From positions 1 to 64,000 of the forward strand of contig NZ_FPAU01000010.1 of NCBI RefSeq assembly GCF_900116535.1: a stretch of 64,000 bases of DNA. The letters are read 5' to 3'. The stretch comes from Kosakonia arachidis (GTDB lineage Bacteria; Pseudomonadota; Gammaproteobacteria; Enterobacterales; Enterobacteriaceae). Shown here one piece after another: positions 28,477 to 37,664 of the stretch; the first letter of the stretch is position 1; each line of letters opens with the position of its first letter. A model generated the notes under the pieces. That model made no database searches, was not told the origin of the DNA, and saw only the letters and a program-made list of their open reading frames with translations. The position numbers and the translations under genes were made by a program.

Positions 28477-29298
28477 TTACCTGCCCAACAGATTCAGCAT
28501 GTTCTCCGCCATCACCCAGAGCGCGCGGTTTAACTTAACGTCGCCATCAATCCCGTTTACTGCGCGGGTGTGGGTACGTTTACCCTGCGCGGTACGGCCA
28601 CTTAGCCCGCCTTTCAGCAGGTTTTCCTGAATGCGCTGGTAAGTGGTCCACAGGTCATCGCTCTCGTCCTGCCAGCGGCGGGGTGCAAGGATTTGCGATT
28701 CAGTCACTGGCTGGAACTCTTCCCCAAAACGGTATGTCAGCGCCGCTGTAGCCAGTGGATGTTGTGCGGGTGACGGGAGTTGCAGGGCCTGCATGGCGTC
28801 ACGTTTCTCTTCCACCCGGTCAAAGACGCTGAGAACCTCATAGGCCCCCTCAATCACCTTCCCGATAACATCGCCCCTGTGTGGCACGCGGATCTCGCCA
28901 AACGACTGTCCGCAGACGAGCGAATTGGTGCAGACACTCCGGAATATCCCCGGCAGCAACTGAAAACTCGATGCGCCATCGTGAGAATTCAGAATGATGA
29001 TTTCCGGCACCTGCTGGCCGTTTATCTGACCGGCACGACGCAGGCGCAGCATATGCTTTGTATGTTCCCGTCGGCTCTGGTCGCGCACTCGTGACTGACA
29101 GGCAAAGAATGGCTGGAACCCTTCGCGTTTAAGGTTCTCCAGCAGGGTGATTGTGGGTATGTAGGTGTACTTTTCGCTTCTGGAGTCGTGCTTGTCTTCC
29201 CCGAAGACGCTGGGGACATGCTGCATCAGTTCTTCGCGGGTTAAGGGACGGTCACGGCGAACCTGGTTCACCCGACCAAAACGGCTGGCTAATCGCAT
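28477..29298 (-). CDS. DUF932 (YfjQ/YafZ-family) protein
   Basis: 273 residues, the length of E. coli YfjQ. Starts MRLASRFGRVNQVRRDRPL; conserved blocks KYTYIPTITLLENLKREGF, ILNSHDGASSFQLLPGIFRSVCTN and WDESDDLW-like C-terminal region are visible. A backbone gene of CP4-type elements related to phage/plasmid proteins of unknown role. 78 bases upstream of klcA in the same direction. Confidence 0.9.
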   Translation of the reverse strand: MRLASRFGRVNQVRRDRPLTREELMQHVPSVFGEDKHDSRSEKYTYIPTITLLENLKREGFQPFFACQSRVRDQSRREHTKHMLRLRRAGQINGQQVPEIIILNSHDGASSFQLLPGIFRSVCTNSLVCGQSFGEIRVPHRGDVIGKVIEGAYEVLSVFDRVEEKRDAMQALQLPSPAQHPLATAALTYRFGEEFQPVTESQILAPRRWQDESDDLWTTYQRIQENLLKGGLSGRTAQGKRTHTRAVNGIDGDVKLNRALWVMAENMLNLLGR

Positions 29299-29341
29299 GG
29301 TTGATTCCTCATCTGATTACTCTGATGGCATAAAAGCAAAA

Positions 29342-29368
29342 GCCCCTGCTCCGTGAGTAGGCAGGGGC
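29342..29368 (-). terminator. terminator between the small membrane gene and yfjQ-like gene
   Basis: GCCCCTGC and GCAGGGGC pair around an 11-base loop. Read on the minus strand the stem is followed by TTTTGCTTTTA. It separates the upstream regulator/export genes from the yfjQ-klcA-radC-cbtA operon. Confidence 0.7.
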
Positions 29369-29408
29369 AGATATGATGTTCTCAATGGGACGGACAGGGC
29401 GGGCGGGA

Positions 29409-29621
29409 CTACAGCGTATCCAGAATCTTCAGTATCTGCGCCATCAGGGCGGTGATAAGTGCAGTGACCAGTAACGTGACCGCTTCCCGGGCTGTATCAA
29501 TACTGCTCTCATCGTAGCCTGCCTGACGCAGGTGAATTTCAATATACTGCCGGGCCTGATGCCCGCCGCACCAGGTCAGAGCCTGGCTCAGGGCCGTCAC
29601 CAGCATTTTCAGAAAGGTCAT
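29409..29621 (-). CDS. small protein with C-terminal hydrophobic helix
   Basis: 70 residues from MTFLKMLVTALSQALTW. Ends with a strongly hydrophobic helix (AVTLLVTALITALMAQILKIL) that could anchor it in the inner membrane. The longer open frame adds an unlikely N-terminus. Function unknown; placed between exported proteins and a terminator. Confidence 0.55.
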   Translation of the reverse strand: MTFLKMLVTALSQALTWCGGHQARQYIEIHLRQAGYDESSIDTAREAVTLLVTALITALMAQILKILDTL

Positions 29622-29701
29622 AGGGTTTGCTCCGGACTGCCAGGTGGCAGCCCTCTGGTGGAGTGAAGATTTATTTGAGGAAGCTGATACAGGAAGGTGG
29701 C

Positions 29702-30061
29702 TCAGTGGTAGGTGTAACGCCATCCCCCCTTATCCGTGGTGACGACGACTTCAGAAGCCACGCAGTTATTATAAAAACTCACTCTGACGGACTGCCCGTA
29801 GTGCAGGGTGGCAGGCAGAATGGTTTCCTTATTTTTTGAAGACAGGTACTTCTGGTTATCAATACGACAGTTACCCCGGTTCACGTCTATGTTTTCAACG
29901 TTGATACTGTCATCCAGGGAGGTGACTACAACAGTGACGTAGCGTGTTCCGGCAGGGTGGACCTGGTTACTGGTCTCCACTTTGATGGGCGGCGTTGGCT
30001 CTGCCAGCACCCGGGCTGACAGTACAAGCAGTGCGGGTACCAGTATGTGTTTAAATTTCAT
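29702..30061 (-). CDS. small exported (periplasmic) protein
   Basis: 119 residues with a clear signal peptide (MKFKHILVPALLVLSARVLA, cleavage about residue 20). The mature part is beta-rich with two Cys (GNCRI, YNNCVA) that can form a disulphide. No domain recognised. It follows another exported protein in the same direction after 54 bases, suggesting a secreted pair. Confidence 0.7.
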   Translation of the reverse strand: MKFKHILVPALLVLSARVLAEPTPPIKVETSNQVHPAGTRYVTVVVTSLDDSINVENIDVNRGNCRIDNQKYLSSKNKETILPATLHYGQSVRVSFYNNCVASEVVVTTDKGGWRYTYH

Positions 30062-30115
30062 AATCTGTTCCTTTTAAAAATAACGTAATCAACAGGCGTT
30101 AAATTCAGATGCAGG

Positions 30116-30580
30116 CTAGAGTGCATCTTTACCCACGCAGCCGTGGGTCCCGAATACCGGCAATACCTTGGCCGCCCCGGCCAGCGTAAATGTGGCATCC
30201 TTAACACCATCTCCGGTTACTGAGACCTGTTTGCCATTACGTAACTGAGCCCAGGCCAGCGCCAGGTTATTACCGCCCACGCGACTGCCAGATTCGCTGA
30301 TATCGATAAGTGCTCCACCGTCGATACTGACCTGAAGGCTTTTATCTTCATCCATACTGACCTGATGTCCGCTGGCGTCAGTAAATATGACCGTGGCCGG
30401 TTGCGAACCATAATCCTCACAGCTCAGAGACAGTTGTGACTGACCTTTCCCTTTGATGACAAACTCTGATACTCCCTGTCCCCAACCCCGGGTCCAGGTA
30501 TCCTGACTACCAGATGCCTGCGCCATAACCGGCAGCAGACTGCCAGCCAGTACCAGGATGCTGAGTGATACATTTTTCAA
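30116..30580 (-). CDS. exported protein, YfjT-like position
   Basis: 154 residues. Signal peptide about residues 1-22 (LSILVLAGSLLPVMAQA). The mature region is beta-rich (GQSQLSLSCEDYG, SLQVSIDGGALIDISESG) with Cys near residues 54 and 149. It occupies the place of yfjT in CP4-57. Probably periplasmic; no function can be read from the sequence. Confidence 0.7.
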   Translation of the reverse strand: MKNVSLSILVLAGSLLPVMAQASGSQDTWTRGWGQGVSEFVIKGKGQSQLSLSCEDYGSQPATVIFTDASGHQVSMDEDKSLQVSIDGGALIDISESGSRVGGNNLALAWAQLRNGKQVSVTGDGVKDATFTLAGAAKVLPVFGTHGCVGKDAL

Positions 30581-30633
30581 GATGAACTCCTTCTGTTAGT
30601 AAAACTGCGGTGCTGACGAATGAACATGCGGGT

Positions 30634-31311
30634 TCATTCCCGGATGAGCCTGCTGATGTACTGAAAATGCGGCAGGGCCTGAATAAATCGCGGGTCTTCA
30701 AAAATCCGCCGGATATGACTGCTTCTGGTGAAGCCCCCGATGGTCATGACCACATCGGTGATAGCTGAAAGGGTAAATACCTGAATCCGCTCGCCAGTTA
30801 CTGCCGTCAGGTACCACTCGCCTTCCAGACAGATAAGCCGGTAAGGGGCAACGGCGGACTGATGGTGTCCGTGGTGCAGAAAATGAATGCGGCGATTGCT
30901 GATGATGGCCTGGATAATGACCTGAAAACCGCCAAACAACGCCGGAGCCTGACGGGGTGGCGCATTCCAGATAATGCAGGGGGAGTCCTGACCGTTGTCG
31001 AGCAGGACAGACAACAACTTAGGGTCAAGTGCCGGAAAGTAATGTGCCACCCTGGTTATCTGGGCAAAACGGATAATGTCGCTGTTGGTACGAAAGGGGC
31101 CCCGAGCATCCCGGAGACTGACGTGACCGTCGATATATTCCGTGTCGATATAACGCAGTCGTTCACGCAGGTCACGCTGAACGGTACGCTCAGAGACGCC
31201 AAACTCCTGAGCAAGTTGCCTGACACTGAGCGTTTCTCCCATAAAGAGGCGGCTGACCAGTATGGCGAGACGGCTTGCCAGGCGGTCATAGCGTTGTTCC
31301 TGTTCAGACAT
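30634..31311 (-). CDS. HTH/WYL-domain transcriptional regulator (YfjR-like)
   Basis: 225 residues. N-terminal helix-turn-helix (ETLSVRQLAQEFGVSERTVQRDL, about residues 25-47), then a WYL-type ligand-sensing domain (NRRIHFLHHG, YRLICLEGEWYLTAV). It fits YfjR of CP4-57 in size, order and neighbours. WYL regulators often sense nucleic acid or small ligands and control defence genes. It probably regulates the exported-protein genes downstream or the island backbone. Confidence 0.87.
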   Translation of the reverse strand: MSEQEQRYDRLASRLAILVSRLFMGETLSVRQLAQEFGVSERTVQRDLRERLRYIDTEYIDGHVSLRDARGPFRTNSDIIRFAQITRVAHYFPALDPKLLSVLLDNGQDSPCIIWNAPPRQAPALFGGFQVIIQAIISNRRIHFLHHGHHQSAVAPYRLICLEGEWYLTAVTGERIQVFTLSAITDVVMTIGGFTRSSHIRRIFEDPRFIQALPHFQYISRLIRE

Positions 31312-31372
31312 GAGGGATGCTTCCTGCGCAAATAGCAGCCTGTCGGGGCTGAAGGTTAAAGTAAAAAAGTTG

Positions 31373-32101
31373 TTAGCGGGAAAGGTGCTGCTGCCTCAGC
31401 CAGGACACAATGATGCAGGCGGGTATCGTGACCCGATAAGCCGGACCAGTGATACCGGAAATCATCCACGCTGAACTCAGTGCGATGGCAAGAGGACCAG
31501 CCAGAACGGAAAGAGCACGTGAAGCGACCACAACAGTTCCCCTGGTGGCAATACCGCCCAGGGAGGTGATGACACTGGCAGACAACATCGTTGCCAGCTC
31601 GAGCGCAGCCAGTGAGGAAGTCCGGATGGCAGACTGAACGGCGATAAGAATGAGTTGCGGCGTGGGGTTTGTCAGATCCAGATGCATATTGCGGGAAAAA
31701 GCAGCCAGCTCTTCCGGTGCCATCTGATCCAGGCTCTTTTCCAGTACCTTCATCAGCAGAGCAAGCTCAATAGTTTCGGTAGTACTTTTCTGGTTGTAAT
31801 TCACATCAAGCTTGTCACAGACATCAACGAGAATTTCCCTATAGGCCACGCCTTGCCCCAGCCGGACCAGACTCGCTAGGGTATTCGCGCCGTAACGCTG
31901 AAGCTCAGCGGCTATCAGTTGCCAGTAGCGGCGATGGTCTGGTGCCAGCAGATGAAACTCCGGGGTTCCGGTAAGACTCTCTGTCCAGCGAGTGTCACCG
32001 TCGCGTGGGTCGGTGGTCAGGATGGAAACCAGCAATTGCAGTTCTTCATTGCTGCACTGGCCCAGCAGATTCAAATCAGGGTCATTACGGTAGACAGCCA
32101 T
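31373..32101 (-). CDS. YaaW-family (UPF0174) protein
   Basis: 242 residues, matching E. coli YaaW over its length: DLNLLGQCSNEELQLLVSIL, RRYWQLIAAELQRYGANT, YREILVDVCDKL and GPAYRVTIPA. The C-terminal half has hydrophobic alanine/serine-rich segments (about 155-215) that suggest membrane association. The role of the family is unknown. A dyad lies 15 bases before its start codon. Confidence 0.85.
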   Translation of the reverse strand: MAVYRNDPDLNLLGQCSNEELQLLVSILTTDPRDGDTRWTESLTGTPEFHLLAPDHRRYWQLIAAELQRYGANTLASLVRLGQGVAYREILVDVCDKLDVNYNQKSTTETIELALLMKVLEKSLDQMAPEELAAFSRNMHLDLTNPTPQLILIAVQSAIRTSSLAALELATMLSASVITSLGGIATRGTVVVASRALSVLAGPLAIALSSAWMISGITGPAYRVTIPACIIVSWLRQQHLSR

Positions 32102-32115
32102 TATCCGTCCTCAGT

Positions 32116-32138
32116 CAGTGTGATGTGAGGTCACACTG
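32116..32138. promoter_or_regulatory. dyad operator candidate upstream of the YaaW-like gene
   Basis: CAGTGTGA and TCACACTG are perfect 8-base arms around a 7-base spacer, 15 bases upstream of the ATG. The site resembles a CRP half-site pair, but the spacer is 7, not 6, so a local repressor is more likely. Confidence 0.45.
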
Positions 32139-32715
32139 TAAAAGGGGCTGTTGCACGGATGTGTCATCGAAAATGGTTAATATATGCTTTATAGAAATAT
32201 ATACGGACAGGGTGTGTCTGGAAATATAGGGGAGGAGCCAAACAGCCATAATGATTTTTATCGTATCTGAGTATTATCAATACAATGATAATGGCTAGTG
32301 AATTTGGTTTTTTTCTTTTTTGTACTGCTTCATGGTAATTATATATTTCTCAAATATTAATGAACTTCCATTTAGTTCTTTTGCTGTGTGTTGTTTCGTG
32401 GTGTTTGGTAATCCATGTCTTCCACTTTGATGGCTAACGCCAATTTTAATTTTAGTACTATAGTTTATTTGTGGAGGAGTGGTTGAAATATAAAAGAGAG
32501 ATCTTGCTGAGTAAGGCTTCAGGCAGGTGCCCGTTTGGAACGGAATAGGAAAGGTGGCAAAGCGCATGATGATGCCACCTCTCGAATATGTTAAATCTGA
32601 CCTCTTTGCGTTAACAATAGGTCGGTTTTGTCCATTTTTCAGTTGAAAGAAAGCCGGATTTAGCTGACTTTAGCTGTCCTTGGTAAGGTGCTAGATGCTA
32701 GTACGCAACTTAGCA
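32139..32715. other. 577-bp AT-rich gap
   Basis: No supported gene. It contains a second dyad, ATTATCA and TGATAAT around 6 bases (32273-32292), which may be a regulator site, and short T-rich stretches. The 90-codon minus frame at 32295-32567 shows no family resemblance. Confidence 0.4.
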
Positions 32716-33879
32716 TTAGAAGTGATGAGGCATGATTAAAACCCCATGTTTGTCCAGTGGCGGCACTGTGAAAAATGTGTTGTAAAATAAAATGCATGCT
32801 TCCTGATTGTGCAGGCCTATTTGGAAATAACGGGATACATACCGTTCCAGAATGTTTTGATAATAATCATAGTTTAATGCTTCTTTATTCCTTGCCCGTT
32901 CCATTACGTCTTCGTGCAGACTGGAAAATACCTCAAGTAAGTTATCTGCATCCCCATTTAAAATGGCATGAAAAGCAGCGACAGCAAATAACTCATTTGC
33001 AGGACCAGCAGACAGCCAGTGACTGCTTTCAATAGAATTAATGGACTCCCTCAAACGCCAGAGTCCCAGGCGCATTGTCTCCTCTTTTAAAAGTTTCAGT
33101 AATGGTGGACGAGCATAAATGTCCGTACCAAACAGCCTGCGTGGTACACTCAGATCCGCAAAGGTCACATGTTTGACAGAGGCTAGCGCTTCCTGTATTT
33201 CATCCTGACCATATTGCATCGTGAGCGCCTTTAATAACGTCGATTTTATAGGCAGGGGAGAGCCTGCCGCTTTTATGCCGCTGAATGTTCCTGGAGTTTT
33301 GCTCACGGGAATAGTGTCCTTCATCATCCTGTTAATCAACGCAGGGGCAATAATGATGTTATCCACTGTATTAGCTCCCCCTTTGGAATTAGGGTATATG
33401 TGACATAACTCCAACTCCAGCCAGGGTATCAGGCGTTTTAAAGCCCGCCCCTGTGAATCAGTAACCCTTTGCCCATTTAGAGTATTGTAAGCTTTCTGAT
33501 GGCCTGCTTTGCGCTGGTACAACCGGATGAGAGCAACAATGTCATCAGGGCTGGTGATACTCCCCAACCCGAGGGGATTATTCTTTAGCTTGGACTCCAC
33601 GTTGATCCAGTAAGAATGTTTTACCAGACTGACAATGGCATCGTCATCTATGAGCCTTCTGTCTTTATTACGATGTTCAATACAGCAATACCGTCGATTG
33701 CGAGTACCAGACAGACTAATACCACAGGGCGGGTACTGACACGTCAGACCCCACCTTTGGGCTCTTTTAGCTGCATTAGATAGCTTACCCTGATAATGTT
33801 TTGGGCATAAGCGCAGGTTACGCTCATCAGGTAATTCACCAATTGAGAGAGTACAGTTATTTCTTTTACAAATAGCCAT
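32716..33879 (-). CDS. zinc-binding HNH-like protein next to alpA
   Basis: 387 residues. The N-terminus has Cys/His clusters typical of zinc-binding domains (ICKRNNCTL, LCPKHYQGKL, CQYPPCGISL, YCCIEHRNK). Around residues 158-180 an HNH-like core reads LCHIYPNSKGGANTVDNI then APALINRMMKD, where an H, a downstream N and a further N can align with HNH nucleases. The rest is helical. Likely a nuclease or DNA-binding protein of the mobile backbone. I do not know a family name. Confidence 0.6.
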   Translation of the reverse strand: MAICKRNNCTLSIGELPDERNLRLCPKHYQGKLSNAAKRAQRWGLTCQYPPCGISLSGTRNRRYCCIEHRNKDRRLIDDDAIVSLVKHSYWINVESKLKNNPLGLGSITSPDDIVALIRLYQRKAGHQKAYNTLNGQRVTDSQGRALKRLIPWLELELCHIYPNSKGGANTVDNIIIAPALINRMMKDTIPVSKTPGTFSGIKAAGSPLPIKSTLLKALTMQYGQDEIQEALASVKHVTFADLSVPRRLFGTDIYARPPLLKLLKEETMRLGLWRLRESINSIESSHWLSAGPANELFAVAAFHAILNGDADNLLEVFSSLHEDVMERARNKEALNYDYYQNILERYVSRYFQIGLHNQEACILFYNTFFTVPPLDKHGVLIMPHHF

Positions 33880-34100
33880 AATAAGACTCTTATCACAGGT
33901 AATCTTGTTTTATGATGAATAAAGAGCTGCTCACTAATCATGATCATAATAGGTAGTATTTATCTTAATCTATTGTTAGTAATTAAGATGTGCATATCTC
34001 AAATGAAGCTGAAATACACTAGTGATTTAATAATTAATTTATTATTAGTGCTCTTATTTACCACTTGTTATTGCTAAGCGGACAGCAGATAACGCTGTAT

Positions 34101-34334
34101 TTATGGATGTGCGGCAATAGTAGTTGATGATGCCAGATTGCGTTTCAGCAACCACTCATCCAGTTCAGACTCAAGCCAGCCGACAGATTGCATGCCCAGG
34201 CGACGTTGTTTAGGGAATGTGGCATCGTAGCGCGGTGACTTCGGGTTTATCCAGTCGTAAATGGTCGAACGGGCAATCCCCAGTTTGTTAACCACCTCGC
34301 GAATACGAAGTATTTTTACAGTTTGCGTTGTCAT
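34101..34334 (-). CDS. alpA: AlpA-family transcriptional regulator
   Basis: 77 residues, MerR-like winged HTH: ILRIREVVNKLGIARSTIYDWI followed by the AlpA tail FPKQRRLGMQSVGWLESELDEWL. AlpA of CP4-57 activates the prophage integrase gene and promotes excision. Transcribed divergently from the 233-residue gene at 34452, with 117 bases between. Confidence 0.92.
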   Translation of the reverse strand: MTTQTVKILRIREVVNKLGIARSTIYDWINPKSPRYDATFPKQRRLGMQSVGWLESELDEWLLKRNLASSTTIAAHP

Positions 34335-34451
34335 ATCCGTTGTATCCTGTTAGTTCAGTGTGGATGTGGGGAAGATTACACAGTGAAAAACAGAAAAAAC
34401 ATACGCCAAGTAAAGTAAAAAAAAACAGCGACAAAATTTAACGGTAACTAT

Positions 34452-35153
34452 ATGAATAATATGGGAATAGATGCATTTTTTACTATGGCGAAACATGAGG
34501 CGGAGAGACTTCTTTTCCAGTGCAGTGATGATAAAAGCAGCGGTGGCTATCAACATTTGCGCAATAAACTGGAAAAAGCGGCGGTCAGAAAAGTTAGGGT
34601 GCTTGCCCGGGGAGAGTTAAAATTAGGTGAAGTCGTAAATGAATGGGATTTCGTTGAGTCTGAGGCTAATTTTTCCGCTCTATTTAAAGGGGATTACAAC
34701 CCGTATCTGTATGCTTCTTTTTTTCTCTACCATTGGGGAATATACATTTATTCAACAGGGGAATACTTGAGTAGTTTGCGATTTATGATTCAGGCATCAA
34801 TATATGCCGGATATTGGAAAGGGGCAAGAGAACGTGATGAGTGGCTGCAGGCACAGGAGGTTGCCAAACAAGCTAAAATAGATAATGGTAAAAAAGTAGG
34901 AGAGGGGAGAGCAGCCTACTTCCAGCCCGTAAGAGAGGAGCTTATCCGCTTGTTAATGGCAGAATGTCCATCTGAAGGGTGGAGATTCAAAACAAAAGCT
35001 GCAGAAGCTATTTCAGGTAAGTTGCAAATTTTCATTGACACGCACGAGTTAGAATTAAAAGCGGATAATCTGGAGAGCACAATTCTGAGATGGTCATCAA
35101 AATATCCTGATATTGAGGCGGCTTTTGCTAAGGTAGTACGGAAGAATGATTAA
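34452..35153 (+). CDS. hypothetical protein divergent from alpA
   Basis: 233 residues, soluble, helical and charged, with aromatic-rich segments (YNPYLYASFFLYHWGIYIYS). The C-terminal half contains a conserved-looking FKTKAAEAISGKLQIFIDTHEL block. No family recognised. Shares its upstream region with alpA, so it may be part of the island control region. AT-rich relative to the core genome. Confidence 0.55.
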   Translation: MNNMGIDAFFTMAKHEAERLLFQCSDDKSSGGYQHLRNKLEKAAVRKVRVLARGELKLGEVVNEWDFVESEANFSALFKGDYNPYLYASFFLYHWGIYIYSTGEYLSSLRFMIQASIYAGYWKGARERDEWLQAQEVAKQAKIDNGKKVGEGRAAYFQPVREELIRLLMAECPSEGWRFKTKAAEAISGKLQIFIDTHELELKADNLESTILRWSSKYPDIEAAFAKVVRKND

Positions 35154-35678
35154 TTTAGATTTACATTTACGTTAGCAATGGTACGAATCTTTATGAAATG
35201 CCTAAGATGTAATCTTACTCTGATATTGCTAATAATGACTATAGTGGGGCAGTAAAATGACGCACCAGAATTTCAGGTTTTGAAACCCAACCTTTTGCTG
35301 TTTAGTGTGATTGGCCATGTTGATACCACTTTTCCTAGGTATATCACCTGGGATGCGTTGCTCACACACGATCATGTGTCTGAGTCGCGAGTAAGGTGAT
35401 GGAGTCAAGAAAGACGGCTGGACATGGCAACGCCCCCCCATGTGTGTCAAACCGCACGCAAACGCGAAGGTTCAAATGTGAAAACTGGGACGGGGGCCAG
35501 GGATGTGGAAAAATGGCGACTGCCATCCCTTAAGGAGTAAACTGAGAGCGAACTAGGAACATTGCGATTCGAGGGCGTGATCATTGTATTTTGCTTGTCA
35601 ACTTTTTACGTTAATAATTTTTTGTCCAAAATCAGTTGTTTAATATATCTCTTCAGTTAACCGCTTGAGAATGGATTG
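35154..35678. other. 525-bp gap before the Lamassu-like operon
   Basis: No supported gene. Includes a stretch of higher GC (about 35340-35540) with short inverted repeats such as GATCATGTG near 35370. The promoter of the downstream operon should lie in the AT-rich part after 35570. Confidence 0.35.
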
Positions 35679-37664
35679 ATGTCATCCAATTCTTTCAGAT
35701 TGACGACTGCAGAGATGGAACCCGAAATTTCGCTATTTAATAACGATGAGTTATTGATTCTCATGCAGAAAAAGTTACGCCTGAAGCAGGCAGATGATTA
35801 TGACTATCGTGTTGCAACTCTGTACGCTGTTAAAGCTGTTATTGCCTATATGGACGGTATGGAGCAATGCCAGCGTATTGGCAACGAACAGGGTGACATC
35901 GATGAGTGGGATGACATTGTTTTGCATGGAGCTGCAAATGCAACGATCCATTGTCAAGTGAAGCGTCAAATGGGTAATTTTTCAAACGATGAACCAATTC
36001 GTGGTTTGAAAACGACTGGCGAAAATAAGGGAGAATTAAAGAATCTTACGGCCCTCGACTCCGCGTTCGAAAAGTTGTCTAAACATTTCGCGAAGCCTGT
36101 TTCTGAGCGTGACGGTTCGAAGAAATTCCGCTTGGCAATTCCGAATGCAAATATTCAGATCAAGAAAAATCTAACAATAGTGCAACTTCGTGCCGTCTGC
36201 ACAGAGTGGAGCAAGGCTGGGGCTAACGTAGAGGGATTTTCAAAGGCGGGGAACCCAACCGAAACAGTTCGAAATTGGTTATCTTCTTGGTGTGATTTCT
36301 CAACTAACGAGGCAATGTTTGAATGTTTGCGCGCTTTGGAAATATGCGAGCATGGGGATGAGGATCGCATTGATGGGGATTGCTGCAGTAGTCTCATGGA
36401 TTGGTATTCATCTACTGATGCTGTGAGGCGTGAAGTTCGGGATTTTCTGGTAATGAATGCTTCCTCTGAGCAATCAATCACTCCCCGCATGATTGCTTGT
36501 AAGATTGAGCAGTACGTCCGGCAGCATAAACGCGCTTGGGCGCGCTATAACATGGTAAATCCACTTGAGTGGGAGGTTTCTGGCACGTTATCTGGACACG
36601 GTACTGATATCGAGTTTCCGGAAAGAGTGGTTGATCGGTTATGGGAGCCCTCAGAAGACCGTAGCTATGAGCTACAATTCGGACACAAATGTAATGGTGA
36701 GCCTAGTTGTTCCTTGCAGTTGTCGCTTATGAGGCTCGCATTACATGTTGCTCCGGGCGTTTCTGTATCTGCCTCTGGTGTTGATGGTTGGCATGCAATG
36801 GTAGCCCAAACTGTGCGTAAGACGCTTGGGCATTCTGAGGACGAGCTCTCTGCACTGAGATGGACTAACTGGGGGTCAACCCCTACTCCTGCTGACCATA
36901 GAAAACTACGGATGACCTCGCTTGTGGATGGAGAAGCCTCGCAGTTGAGCATGCGAATGACCGCTTTGACTTGGAAAAATGTGAAGAATCGGGTGAGTGT
37001 AAAAATTTCCCAAGGCCAATCAAGCGAAGTTCGTGATGCTATAGAAGCCCTCTGGCTCGAATGGCAAGATGAAATAAATGCTGACATTATGCTTCAGCAA
37101 GAACTTCTAACAGATATGCTCTATGCCAAGAGTGAAGGCAGTCTCATTATTGGCGTGCTACGTTCGGGACTTCGTACTGTTTTCTTGATTGCAGACGCCC
37201 TCGTCATGCTTCTACATCTTGCGATTGCATCAGACGCGACGGATCGAAACTGGCGAAATTTTGGCAATGGCTTGTCTGTAAGGGCGGTAGCGCTACTATA
37301 TTGGGCCGGTTCAAATCAGCAAGCCGAGGACTTACGGAGATTTTTCGACGATGATGACAGATCTCAGAGAGCTGAGTTCCTAGGTAAAGAGACAGCTCGC
37401 GTTCTGGTGTTGCCGCAAGCTCGTTCGTCGGTATCTGCTATCTACGGTAAGACGCTGGCTGATGGTCGTGATGGGGGAGACAGCATCGCAGAGCCGCGCA
37501 CGCCAACTATGATTGTAACGCATTCACAGGAGTATAAAGATGCTCTTGGACAGAAGACCATTGCGAGCTTAAAAGATTTTCTTGCTAAAGCGCTGCAAGG
37601 GCGCGAAGCACAACGCGCACTGCATATTGACATGCTTACGATGGAGAATCCTAATGCAGATTGA
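35679..37664 (+). CDS. Lamassu LmuA-like nuclease effector (Cap4-type domain)
   Basis: 661 residues from ATG 35679. The N-terminal ~100 residues carry the Cap4/DUF4297-like nuclease signature: YDYRVATLYAVKAVI, then EWDDIVLHG with D78/D79 and HCQVKRQ with Q93 and K95. The remaining ~560 residues are helical and carry the contact region for the partner proteins. First gene of three with an 11-base overlap to the next. In Lamassu systems LmuA degrades DNA when the SMC complex is triggered, ending the infected cell or clearing plasmid DNA. Assignment by domain and operon order. Confidence 0.72.
   Translation: MSSNSFRLTTAEMEPEISLFNNDELLILMQKKLRLKQADDYDYRVATLYAVKAVIAYMDGMEQCQRIGNEQGDIDEWDDIVLHGAANATIHCQVKRQMGNFSNDEPIRGLKTTGENKGELKNLTALDSAFEKLSKHFAKPVSERDGSKKFRLAIPNANIQIKKNLTIVQLRAVCTEWSKAGANVEGFSKAGNPTETVRNWLSSWCDFSTNEAMFECLRALEICEHGDEDRIDGDCCSSLMDWYSSTDAVRREVRDFLVMNASSEQSITPRMIACKIEQYVRQHKRAWARYNMVNPLEWEVSGTLSGHGTDIEFPERVVDRLWEPSEDRSYELQFGHKCNGEPSCSLQLSLMRLALHVAPGVSVSASGVDGWHAMVAQTVRKTLGHSEDELSALRWTNWGSTPTPADHRKLRMTSLVDGEASQLSMRMTALTWKNVKNRVSVKISQGQSSEVRDAIEALWLEWQDEINADIMLQQELLTDMLYAKSEGSLIIGVLRSGLRTVFLIADALVMLLHLAIASDATDRNWRNFGNGLSVRAVALLYWAGSNQQAEDLRRFFDDDDRSQRAEFLGKETARVLVLPQARSSVSAIYGKTLADGRDGGDSIAEPRTPTMIVTHSQEYKDALGQKTIASLKDFLAKALQGREAQRALHIDMLTMENPNAD

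Noticed and set aside
32116-32138. CRP binding site
   Set aside because: Half-sites fit but the spacer is 7 bases rather than 6.
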